A DNA stretch of 10,226 bases, taken from DATKKX01 sp035542775 (lineage in GTDB: Bacteria; Planctomycetota; Phycisphaerae; UBA1845; UTPLA1). Each line of letters begins with the position of its first letter. Position 1 is the first letter of the stretch. The position numbers were made by a program, and so were the translations under genes. Shown piece after piece: positions 1-5,510 of this stretch. Under the pieces are notes generated by a model that saw only the letters and a list, made by a program, of their open reading frames with translations, ran no database searches and was not told the DNA's origin. Location of the stretch: assembly GCA_035542775.1 (NCBI GenBank), contig DATKKX010000333.1:1-10226 (forward strand), written 5' to 3'.

Positions 1-469
1 CGCCGGCCTGCTCAACCCGGCAAAATGGCTCCGCGGCATGCGGATGGCACCGGCCAAGCAGTGCGTCTGGTCGTTCGGCGTGATGGGCTTCGAGGAGAAT
101 CCCGGCACGCTGCGGCTGAGCCGATGGGGTAAGCTGGTTCACCGTCGTGATGCCGGCGGAAGCGACGAGTACCGGCGGCGAATGACCGCCGTGCTGGAAG
201 ACCTCGCCGCCGCGGCCGGCGCCAAGCTGGTGACACCGCCGGCGATCATTGCCAGGCTGCTGCCGGTTACCGTCCATCCGCTCGGCGGAGCGACGATGAC
301 CGATTCGCCCGAGAACGGCGTGACCGATCCGTTCGGGGAAGTAATCGGTCATCCCGGTCTCTACGTTGCAGACGGCAGCATCGTGCCCACGCCGACGGGC
401 GTGCCGCCGTCGATGACCATCGCAGCGTTGGCCGAACGGATCATCGAGAGCTTGCTCAAACGATGTTGA
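1..469 (+). CDS. GMC-family flavin oxidoreductase (cholesterol oxidase-like), C-terminal part
   Basis: The reading frame is open from base 2 to the TGA at 467-469, so the gene enters from the left edge and only its last 155 or so residues are visible. The end has the layout of the GMC oxidoreductase C-terminal domain: HPLGGATM (His codon 275-277), a 'V.DPFGEVIG' stretch, then 'GLYVADGSIVPTPTGVPPSMTIAALAERI', in which ADGS and the AlaLeuAlaGluArg helix belong to the FAD-binding region. This family oxidises alcohols, sterols or sugars with FAD. The HPLGG form and 'LYVADGS' resemble cholesterol oxidase-like members more than choline or glucose oxidases. Where cholesterol oxidase has an active-site Asn ('GVNPF'), this protein reads 'GVPPS', so sterol oxidation should not be assumed. 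The last codons overlap the start of the PLP-enzyme gene by 7 nt, suggesting translational coupling. The substrate is unknown; the family call is secure. Confidence 0.85.
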   Translation, partial: AGLLNPAKWLRGMRMAPAKQCVWSFGVMGFEENPGTLRLSRWGKLVHRRDAGGSDEYRRRMTAVLEDLAAAAGAKLVTPPAIIARLLPVTVHPLGGATMTDSPENGVTDPFGEVIGHPGLYVADGSIVPTPTGVPPSMTIAALAERIIESLLKRC

Positions 470-1593
470 ATGACGCCGGGCATCCCGACCCCTTGACTGC
501 TTCAGCCCTGCCGCTGTTTGAGGCATTCCCTTGCCTGGCCCAGTCTGTCCCCTGGACGCCGATCGGGCACTGGCCGACGCCGGTGACGGACGCGCGGCAC
601 TTCGCCGAGCAGCACGGCCTGAAGGCGCTGTACGTAAAACGCGAAGATCTGAGCCACCCCCAATGCGCCGGGAACAAGATCCGCGGCCTGGAGTTCATCC
701 TGGCCGATGCCGGGCGACGCCAAGCGGAAACGCTCCTGACCTTCGGCGTCGTCGGCAGCCATCACATTTGCCGCACCGCCTGGCACGCCCGGCAACACCA
801 GATCGACACCATAGCTGTAGTCATCGACCAGCCTCCTGCCGAATACGTCACGCGGAACCTAGCTGCGGTCCTGGCGTCCGGCACCACGCTGATACCCGCG
901 AACCGTGCGACGTTGCTCCCGAAGCTGGCCGCGCAGTTCGCCAGGGCCTGGATTCGCCACAGGCGGCGGCCCTACGTCGTCCCGCCGGGTGGAACCTCGC
1001 CGCTTTCGTGCCTGGGCCACGTGAACGCCGCCCTGGAGTTGAAACGCCAGATCGAGGCCGGGCAGCTCGCCGAGCCGGATTATCTCTACGTTGCCCTGGG
1101 CAGCCTGGGCACTGCGGCCGGCTTGCTGACCGGATGCAAACTGGCCGGCCTGAAAACCAGGCTGGTCGGCATCGTGGCCTCCTACCGCTGGTATTGCACC
1201 GCCGCCCGCTGGGCGCGCCTGGCCCGGCGTATCCACCGACTGATGCGCCGCCTCGATCCCGCCGTACCCGCGCTGTCGATCGAGCGGCCGGAATTGAGTG
1301 TCGTCACTACGGCGCTGGGCGATGGACACGCCAGACCCACCGCTGAATCATTGCGCCTGTCCGAGTCCTTTCGCACCGCCGAAAACCTTGAACTCGACGG
1401 GACCTACACCGCGAAGGCTCTCCACGGAGCGCTGCAGTTCATCGAGGGCCTGGGTGCTCACGACAGCGTGCACCTTTTCTGGCATACCTGCCATTCCATG
1501 CCCAAACCTGCCGCCAACGATGTGTCACCGTCGGCGCTGCCCCCCGTATTGCGGCATTACCTGCAGAGTGACACATATATGACACTGAGATAA
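463..1593 (+). CDS. PLP-dependent enzyme, ACC deaminase / D-cysteine desulfhydrase superfamily
   Basis: A 376-residue protein of the fold-type II (tryptophan synthase beta-like) PLP superfamily. Visible motifs are 'KREDLSHPQCAGNKIRGLEF' (residues 59-78), with Lys72 in the GNKxR context as the expected Schiff-base lysine; 'GVVGSHHICRTAW' (95-107), at the substrate-carboxylate loop; 'PPGGTSP' (174-180); and 'GSLGTAAG' (213-220), the glycine-rich loop that holds the PLP phosphate. True ACC deaminases and D-cysteine desulfhydrases usually read GxxSNHxR at the second motif. Here it is SHH, so this is a divergent subfamily and the reaction (deamination, desulfhydration or elimination) is not predictable. 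'LDGTYTAKAL' (311-320) and 'FWHTCHSMP' (339-347) form the C-terminal part; the same segment recurs as a broken copy near 3920-4171. The ATG lies inside the end of the oxidoreductase gene (ATGTTGA overlap), implying co-translation. Cytoplasmic, with no signal peptide. Confidence 0.88.
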   Translation: MLNDAGHPDPLTASALPLFEAFPCLAQSVPWTPIGHWPTPVTDARHFAEQHGLKALYVKREDLSHPQCAGNKIRGLEFILADAGRRQAETLLTFGVVGSHHICRTAWHARQHQIDTIAVVIDQPPAEYVTRNLAAVLASGTTLIPANRATLLPKLAAQFARAWIRHRRRPYVVPPGGTSPLSCLGHVNAALELKRQIEAGQLAEPDYLYVALGSLGTAAGLLTGCKLAGLKTRLVGIVASYRWYCTAARWARLARRIHRLMRRLDPAVPALSIERPELSVVTTALGDGHARPTAESLRLSESFRTAENLELDGTYTAKALHGALQFIEGLGAHDSVHLFWHTCHSMPKPAANDVSPSALPPVLRHYLQSDTYMTLR

Positions 1594-1767
1594 CGCCCCC
1601 GGATTTGATGCGGATCTTTGGATCAGGTTTTCCGGCCTTTGAGATTCTTCCCGCCCAAGAAAATTTTTTCCGCCCTGGTCAACTCGCCAGGAATATCCGT
1701 TAGTCCGGTGTTCACCTCAGGCAACCCCTCCACGCGGGATTCTTATGTGAGCTTCAGAGGATCTCGG

Positions 1768-1808
1768 GGTCCGGCAAAAAATTCTCGCGAGATTCCCCTT
1801 GCCGGTCC
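1768..1808. repeat. Nested inverted repeat in the leader of gene A
   Basis: The arms GGTCCGGCAA (1768-1777) and TTGCCGGTCC (1799-1808) pair at 9 of 10 positions. A perfect 10-bp palindrome TCTCGCGAGA (1783-1792) sits at the same centre. There is no following T-run, so it does not look like a terminator. It could be a protein-binding operator or a cruciform-prone dyad. The arms themselves are not kept in the leader of gene B. Confidence 0.4.
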
Positions 1809-1825
1809 GGCGACGGGAAGAACGG

Positions 1826-1921
1826 CTGACTACTATCCGCCTAACCGGAGATTCGGGAGGCGGCTGCATAGCCTGCCAAATTCTCAGCCATGTGCGGGAA
1901 CAAGGAGCGGAAGATGGAAGC
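1826..1921 (+). repeat. Duplicated leader block, copy 1 (upstream of A)
   Basis: It starts with CTGACTAC..TCCG.C.AA and continues with GGAGATTCGGGAGGCGGC, then CATAG-CCTGC (1867-1876), then AAGGAG (1902-1907), and ends in ATGGAAGCGC (1914-1923). The corresponding words occur in the same order at 4395-4494, upstream of gene B. Indels of roughly 20 nt in the two gaps nearly cancel, so the total distance to the downstream gene is conserved. This is best explained by duplication of the whole PLP-leader-PEP-CTERM unit. Confidence 0.6.
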
Positions 1922-2111
1922 GCTGCTGTCAAGTCGTTGGATCAACCTGGCCAAGGCCTCTGGAATGCTGAAAGCCGGTGAGGGCCGAACGCTGGTCCAT
2001 GCCAATCTCGTCCTGATCCCCCGAACGCCTGAGCGCGCGTGTTTGAGCGCGGATAACAAGCCCATCAAGAAGGCGCAATCTGTGGATGCAACCGGCCACG
2101 CCGTCCGGTGA
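1914..2111 (+). CDS. Possible small protein or leader ORF (65 aa)
   Basis: A 65-codon ORF beginning MEALLSSRWINLAKASGMLK. It has a textbook Shine-Dalgarno, AAGGAG at 1902-1907, 6 nt before the ATG. No family is recognised; there is no signal peptide or membrane helix, and the composition is unremarkable. The SD and ATG have a counterpart at 4473-4487 in the duplicated leader of gene B, but the encoded residues there differ after the first few codons. That argues either for a translated leader whose start matters more than its product, or for an ancestral gene now decayed in both copies. It ends 65 nt before gene A. Expression is uncertain. Confidence 0.25.
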   Translation: MEALLSSRWINLAKASGMLKAGEGRTLVHANLVLIPRTPERACLSADNKPIKKAQSVDATGHAVR

Positions 2112-2176
2112 GAAAACCCTAAACCAAGAGAAAATAGGTCCGAGGGGAAGAATCCAGTTCCTCCGGAAAAAAACAG

Positions 2177-3085
2177 ATGAAACTGCACACAGCAATCCAA
2201 ACCGCGAGTCTAGTTTTGTCGGTCATCCTGACCACGGCAGGCAGCGGCTACGCTCAAGGCGTCGGTAACCTGAGTTCGTTGCCCACACTGTTTAGACACC
2301 CCAATGGGCCGAGCGACTGGCTGGTAAACAATCCTGCGTCGGGTGGGCCCGTTCCCGTGGTGTTTGCCCCCACCGGGCATGTCTGGGGTAAGACCTTCGC
2401 CGGCTCCGATGGGGGAGCTTTTGTCTACCGCCCGACCTCGCCGACCAATCCGCCCCTGGCCGTAACCGAATTCCTCCAGGTTGCTGGTGATGTTCCCTGG
2501 ACCGGCTGGCATGAGGATGTCCTCGGGTCTGTGGCGCAAGGCCTCTCCAACAAGGGCTGGACTTGGGTCAATGCATCTATCCTTGTGAACGGCTCGGTGC
2601 CGTCCGGCCTCACGATAGCGGGTGTCGGCACCGACAATCTCTCGTTCTTGTTCGATGCCGTCGCTCCGGGTTCCACCATCACCGTCCGCAAGCATCTTGT
2701 TTACAGCGGTCCCCCCGGGGCGGCTTTTGTAGGAAAGTTGGTGGTCCACGAATACCCCACGCCTGAACCCACATCGCTCGCCTTGCTCGCCGTCGGCGGT
2801 CTCTGGGCATCACGGCGACTCGCATTCCAGAACAGAAACAGGCCCACGCCCGCTGACAAGTCGGTAACCACTCGCATCAGTGCGTCGCCGTTCATCGCGA
2901 GAAACATATCGGAGGGAGACGCCAAGGACGAGCCGCAAGCAGTGTGTAGATTCGATCTCCGTGACATTCTCTCTGCGACTTCCCGGGGATCGATCAAGTT
3001 GTGTTTGCTGAGTTGGCGCTGGCGGACAAGTGGGCGCCCTGCTTGTTCGCCCTTGCCGGACTCGGCGGGAACGAGTTGTGCCTGA
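2177..3085 (+). CDS. PEP-CTERM protein A ([WY]HED family), read through past its normal stop
   Basis: A 302-residue ORF. Residues 1-26 form a signal peptide (…LSVILTTAGSGYA, cleavage before QGVGN). Residues 27-192 are the family domain shared with B and C: 'QGVGNLSSLPTLF', 'GGPVPVV..PTG.VWGK', 'VTEFLQVAG..PWTGWHED' (WHED 111-114), 'GWTW', 'LVNG', 'VAPGSTITVRK.LVYSG'. The sorting signal YPTPEPTS (193-200), a hydrophobic helix and RRL (213-215) follow. In B the ORF stops one codon after RRL. Here the codon aligned with that TAA is TTC, and the frame runs on for 87 residues (from about 2822) of arginine-rich, low-complexity sequence with no recognisable domain. The sorting signal is therefore internal, which should impair exosortase recognition. 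Family Asp110, present in B and C, is Gly here. The upstream SD is weak. This may be a decaying paralogue; a sequencing error at the stop is another possibility. Confidence 0.75.
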   Translation: MKLHTAIQTASLVLSVILTTAGSGYAQGVGNLSSLPTLFRHPNGPSDWLVNNPASGGPVPVVFAPTGHVWGKTFAGSDGGAFVYRPTSPTNPPLAVTEFLQVAGDVPWTGWHEDVLGSVAQGLSNKGWTWVNASILVNGSVPSGLTIAGVGTDNLSFLFDAVAPGSTITVRKHLVYSGPPGAAFVGKLVVHEYPTPEPTSLALLAVGGLWASRRLAFQNRNRPTPADKSVTTRISASPFIARNISEGDAKDEPQAVCRFDLRDILSATSRGSIKLCLLSWRWRTSGRPACSPLPDSAGTSCA

Positions 3086-3106
3086 AATGGACAGGGCGCG
3101 GTTGCT

Positions 3107-3125
3107 CTTTCCTCACCGAGGAAAG
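3107..3125 (+). promoter_or_regulatory. Hairpin directly upstream of the ribosome binding site of gene D
   Basis: CTTTCCTC (3107-3114) and GAGGAAAG (3118-3125) form a perfect 8-bp stem with a 3-nt loop. Its 3' side lies 4 nt before the AAGGAG (3130-3135) of gene D. It could stabilise the mRNA end or affect access of ribosomes. There is no T-run, so termination is unlikely. Confidence 0.4.
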
Positions 3126-3140
3126 TAACAAGGAGACTGG

Positions 3141-3755
3141 ATGATGAAGAGTTTCGTTGCTGTTGCCGTTGGGTTCTTTGCATTCGTGGCTGCCGCAAAC
3201 GCAGGGATCGTCGGTGTGGACGTCGGCACGGGCGCCCCGCCGGCCACCCTGGGTGGTTACACTATTTCAGCCCTGCCCCTCGACCTTACGCCGGACTTCA
3301 CGAGCGTCGGCGGAGCCCCAGGCAGCCCACCGCTCTCGGGCGCCATCACGTTCAGCCCGGCCCTCGATGCTTACACCGTCGGCGCAAGCTGGGCGAGCTG
3401 GAGCCACGGCTACACCGGGCGCGTCTATTACACCGGTAGCGCGACAACTGCGACCATCGGCCTGCCGGCAAGTACCGGCGCGTTCTTGTTCTACGCGGAG
3501 CCCAATCCCTTTGCAGTGTGGGGCATCACTGCGACCGCTGACGACGGCACATTCGTCACCGCCAGTGTGAATGGCTCCGGCGGCGCGAATGGCTTCGGTT
3601 TCTATGGTACCGGTGGCACCTCGCTGGCGTCGATCACGGTCACGTCCGGCGTTGACTTCGCCGTTGGCGAGTTCTACGGCGTTCGGGTCCCCGAGCCGGC
3701 AACGCTGACGGTGCTGGCGCTGGGCGCACTGAGCCTCCTCCGCCGCAGGCTCTAA
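3141..3755 (+). CDS. PEP-CTERM sorting domain protein D (AEPN/GEF beta-domain type)
   Basis: A 204-residue secreted protein. It has a signal peptide (MMKSFVAVAVGFFAFVAAANA, cleavage after residue 21), a beta-rich glycine/serine/threonine domain, and a sorting signal: VPEP at 183-186, the helix LTVLALGALSLL, then RRRL. The middle contains 'WSHGYTGRVYYTG' (88-99), 'LPASTGAFLFYAEPN' (108-122), 'GFGFYGTGG' (151-159) and 'FAVGEFYGV' (173-181). This motif order is familiar from a recurrent but functionally uncharacterised group of PEP-CTERM proteins in planctomycetes and cyanobacteria. AAGGAG at 3130-3135 lies 5 nt before the first ATG and 8 nt before the second (3144), so either could be used. It is unrelated to A, B and C. 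A terminator follows 21 nt after the stop. Probably exported and anchored or released after exosortase cleavage; its role is unknown. Confidence 0.9.
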   Translation: MMKSFVAVAVGFFAFVAAANAGIVGVDVGTGAPPATLGGYTISALPLDLTPDFTSVGGAPGSPPLSGAITFSPALDAYTVGASWASWSHGYTGRVYYTGSATTATIGLPASTGAFLFYAEPNPFAVWGITATADDGTFVTASVNGSGGANGFGFYGTGGTSLASITVTSGVDFAVGEFYGVRVPEPATLTVLALGALSLLRRRL

Positions 3756-3776
3756 AGGCAGATTCGCAAGGAAAGG

Positions 3777-3815
3777 ACCGGGGCCGTCGGGAGGGGCGGT
3801 CCCGGTTTCTTGTTG
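3777..3815 (+). terminator. Intrinsic terminator after gene D
   Basis: ACCGGGGCCG (3777-3786) pairs with CGGTCCCGGT (3797-3806) over 10 bp with one G-U pair, around a 10-nt loop. A T-rich tail TTCTTGTTG follows. It lies 21 nt after the stop of D and fits the end of the A-D transcription unit. Confidence 0.75.
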
Positions 3816-3840
3816 TTGGCGGCACCCCCGGAAGCCGCAG

Positions 3841-3893
3841 GGCCCGCCTTCCGGCCTGACATGAGCTCTTGTCCGGGCCGTTACAGGGCCCCG
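3841..3893. repeat. 53-nt structured repeat, copy 1
   Basis: It aligns without gaps to 9101-9153 with 39 of 53 identical bases. Both copies are preceded by TTGTTGGCGG (3813-3822 here, with 18 extra nt in between; immediately adjacent at 9091-9100). GCCTG (3854-3858) can pair with CGGGC (3874-3878), matching the inner stem of copy 2 with base changes on both sides. GGGCCC words near both ends can form an outer stem. It lies just after the terminator of D. No coding periodicity is seen in the substitutions. Confidence 0.55.
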
Positions 3894-3919
3894 TAAGAAA
3901 CCACCTGACCGTCCAACCG

Positions 3920-4171
3920 TACAGTCGTTGCGACTTGTAAGTCATTGGGCGGCGCAGAACGCATCGATCTTGACCGCGCCAGCGGCCAAGGCTCTGCGTG
4001 GAGCCATGCAATTCACCGAGAGCGGCGGCGCTCGTGATCAAGTACGCGTTCCGGCACACCTATCACTCGATGCCGGTGCCCGTCGGCGATCGGCAGACCG
4101 TCGGCACGCCGCCCAGGGCGTCGGCAAAATGCTTCTCTAGTGACGTCCCCGTGTCACCTGTGGATCCCTGA
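3920..4171 (+). pseudogene. Decayed 3' end of a second PLP-enzyme gene
   Basis: Three reading frames in succession match the last part of the intact PLP enzyme. First, 'KSLGGAERIDLD' (about 3940-3975) against 'ESFRTAENLELD'. Second, 'AKALRGAMQFTESGGARDQV' (about 3987-4046) against 'AKALHGALQFIEGLGAHDSV'. Third, 'YAFRHTYHSMPVP' (4043-4081) against 'HLFWHTCHSMPKP'. At least two indels separate the frames, one a net 2-nt loss near 4043-4050. The third frame stops at 4171, within two codons of the end expected from the intact gene. Upstream similarity fades near 3920, so about 80 codons of the original 376 remain. It is a dead duplicate of the gene at 463-1593. It sits 589 nt before gene B, as the intact copy sits 583 nt before gene A. 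Confidence 0.75.
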
Positions 4172-4283
4172 CCTCTGCACGCCCGGCGCTCCGATGAAGC
4201 CCCGAGAAGACCCTGCTCCGGCCTGCCACTGTGGAGAAGTAAAATACAATAAGAAGATAGACAAATCTATTGGTCGGCGTAAT

Positions 4284-4307
4284 GGCCTTCGCGGGGGCCC
4301 GAAGGCC
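4284..4307. repeat. Hairpin GGCCTTC / GAAGGCC
   Basis: GGCCTTC (4284-4290) and GAAGGCC (4301-4307) form a perfect 7-bp stem with a 10-nt loop that is itself G/C-only. No T-run follows immediately. Its role is unknown. Confidence 0.35.
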
Positions 4308-4394
4308 GCCCGGCCCGGCGGCGCCGCTCTAAGACCTCGGGGAAAAAGTTTTTTTCGGAATTGCCACATGTTTCTCGGCCGTGACAGAAAGCCC

Positions 4395-4494
4395 CTGACT
4401 ATAGTCCGGCCAAGTGTGGAGATCCGGAAGTCGCCACATCAATCGTTGGACTCTCATAGGCCTGCATTGTTCAGGAGAGAAAAGATGAGAACGC
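4395..4494 (+). repeat. Duplicated leader block, copy 2 (upstream of B)
   Basis: It reads CTGACTATAGTCCGGCCAAG, then GGAGATCCGGAAGTCGCC, CATAGGCCTGC (4455-4465), AGGAG (4473-4477), and ATGAGAACGCC from 4485. Each word has a counterpart in order at 1826-1923. Conservation of these blocks while neighbouring sequence has diverged hints at a regulatory or translational function. Confidence 0.6.
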
Positions 4495-4646
4495 CGCCCC
4501 CAGTCGATCACGCGATGTTATCGATCACCACCCTTTCGTCCGCATGTTGTGATCGCGGCCTCTCGCGACGTCCCCGGGCTCGCTGCCCGGGCGACAACGG
4601 TTCCAGGCGGATCCCGGGCAGACCCTCGTCGCTGTCAGATCATTGA
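4485..4646 (+). CDS. Possible small protein or leader ORF (53 aa)
   Basis: A 53-codon ORF starting MRTPPPVDHAMLSITTLSS and rich in Arg, Pro and Ser, with no recognisable domain. AGGAG at 4473-4477 is 7 nt before the ATG. Its start region corresponds to that of the 65-codon ORF at 1914, but the two products are not similar beyond the first few codons. The ORF runs over the CCCGGGC hairpin at 4573-4591. Without the duplicated start I would not list it; it may be non-coding. Confidence 0.2.
   Translation: MRTPPPVDHAMLSITTLSSACCDRGLSRRPRARCPGDNGSRRIPGRPSSLSDH
4573..4591. repeat. Hairpin CCCGGGC / GCCCGGG
   Basis: CCCGGGC (4573-4579) and GCCCGGG (4585-4591) form a perfect 7-bp stem with a 5-nt loop, TCGCT. 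There is no T-run after it. It lies about 170 nt before gene B. Confidence 0.4.
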
Positions 4647-4760
4647 AATCCTTTGTGCCGCTTTCGCCGGTCGCGTTGAACAATCGTAGTCCGGCGGATT
4701 CCAGACCAATGAATTAGAGGCTGAGCCAGAAATGGGACAACTTTTTGTAGGAGAAATCAG

Positions 4761-5411
4761 ATGAGCGCAAAGAGAGTGATAGTCATTGTCAGCCTGGCCA
4801 TCGTGGCCATCCTCACAACCACGGGCAACAGCTATGCCCAGGGCGTGGGCAACCTCAGCTCGTTGCCGACGCTGTTCACCACACCGGTGCCGCCAACCGG
4901 CTGGGTGGTCAGCGATCCAGCCACCGGGGGACCGGTTCCCGTGGTGCTCGATCCCACCGGGCCGGTCTGGGGAAAGAGCTTCACCGGCCCCAACGGAGGC
5001 AACTTTCTTTATCCCCCGACCTCTCCCAGCAACCCAGCGCTGCCTGTTACCGAATTGCTCCAGGTCGCCGGCACCAACCCCTGGACAGACTGGCATGAGG
5101 ATGTCATCGGGATTGACGCCCAGGGCTTCCCGGACCCCGGCTGGACCTGGGCGAATCCGTTCGTCCTGGTGAACGGCTTACCGGCGCCGGGCCTCACCGT
5201 CACCGGCGTGGGCACGAGCAATCTCTCATTCTTCTTCAATCCCGTCGCCCCGGGTTCAACGATCACTATCCGCAAGGACCTTGTCTACGCCGGGACTCCC
5301 GGCGCGGCCTTCTTCGGCACGCTGGCCGTCCACGAATACCCCACGCCGGAACCGGCCTCGCTCGTCTTGCTCGCCGCCGGCGCCCTTTGGTCCCTGCGGA
5401 GACTCAGATAA
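4761..5411 (+). CDS. PEP-CTERM protein B ([WY]HED family)
   Basis: A 216-residue secreted protein and the best-preserved member of the A/B/C family. The signal peptide covers residues 1-26 (…ILTTTGNSYA, cleavage before QGVGN). Then come 'GGPVPVVLDPTGPVWGK' (56-72), 'VTELLQVAG' (96-104), 'PWTDWHEDV' (107-115), 'GWTWANPFVLVNG' (127-139), 'LSFFFNPVAPGSTITIRKDLVY' region (155-176) and YPTPEPAS (193-200), a hydrophobic stretch and RRLR at the very end. It aligns to A without gaps over 215 residues, 139 identical. TAGGAG (4748-4753) lies 7 nt before the ATG. It is the first of five PEP-CTERM genes in a row. The Asp-x-His-Glu-Asp cluster could bind metal, but that is speculation; no enzymatic family is recognised. 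Confidence 0.92.
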   Translation: MSAKRVIVIVSLAIVAILTTTGNSYAQGVGNLSSLPTLFTTPVPPTGWVVSDPATGGPVPVVLDPTGPVWGKSFTGPNGGNFLYPPTSPSNPALPVTELLQVAGTNPWTDWHEDVIGIDAQGFPDPGWTWANPFVLVNGLPAPGLTVTGVGTSNLSFFFNPVAPGSTITIRKDLVYAGTPGAAFFGTLAVHEYPTPEPASLVLLAAGALWSLRRLR

Positions 5412-5432
5412 ACGGAACAAAGCCTCCTCATC

Positions 5433-5465
5433 GACATTGACCGGCTTCGCCGGCCGGTCAATGTC
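5433..5465. repeat. 13-bp perfect hairpin after gene B
   Basis: GACATTGACCGGC (5433-5445) and GCCGGTCAATGTC (5453-5465) are perfectly complementary, with a 7-nt loop. It is 21 nt after the stop of B and 45 nt before the start of E. No T-run follows, so it may act as an mRNA-stabilising or processing hairpin, or a rho-independent-like attenuator, between B and E. Confidence 0.6.
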
Positions 5466-5510
5466 CCTCCTGACATGAACCCGAGAATGAGGGGTAACAG
5501 GGAGAGTGAA

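Larger units (their letters stand above)
1594..2176 (+). other. 583-nt intergenic leader upstream of PEP-CTERM gene A
   Basis: No secure gene lies between the PLP enzyme stop and gene A. The stretch holds a nested dyad (1768-1808), a block that matches the leader of gene B (1826-1921), and a small ORF with a good Shine-Dalgarno (1914-2111). Short blocks match the spacer upstream of B in the same order: GATCTCGGGG at 1760-1769 against GACCTCGGGG at 4334-4343, the 1826 block against the 4395 block, and GTCCGG at 2103-2108 (74 nt before A) against 4689-4694 (72 nt before B). A promoter for A probably lies here, but no clear -35/-10 pair can be singled out. Confidence 0.6.
4172..4760 (+). other. 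589-nt intergenic leader upstream of PEP-CTERM gene B
   Basis: This is the counterpart of 1594-2176. It contains a GGCCTTC/GAAGGCC hairpin (4284-4290 with 4301-4307), the block GACCTCGGGG (4334-4343), the duplicated leader block (4395-4494), a small ORF (4485-4646), a CCCGGGC/GCCCGGG hairpin (4573-4591), and GTCCGG 72 nt before the start of B. No secure gene or promoter is recognised. An AT-richer patch at about 4240-4275 is the most promoter-like part, but no consensus hexamers can be defended. Confidence 0.55.

Noticed and set aside
531..1346. 271-codon open frame overlapping the PLP enzyme
   Set aside because: It is Arg/Pro-rich and has no domain, whereas the other frame carries clear PLP-enzyme motifs.
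3930..3941. 12-mer GCGACTTGTAAG also present at 9636-9647
   Set aside because: A few shared 12-mers are expected by chance in 10 kb, and flanking sequence does not match. The first copy lies inside the PLP remnant alignment.
3640..4059. 139-codon minus-strand open frame across the terminator of D
   Set aside because: It runs through the terminator hairpin, the structured repeat and the PLP remnant, and the product has no recognisable features.
4345..4358. A-run followed by T-run (GAAAAAG TTTTTTTC) that could resemble a terminator
   Set aside because: There is no G/C stem directly before the T-run on either strand, so it is only an A/T tract.
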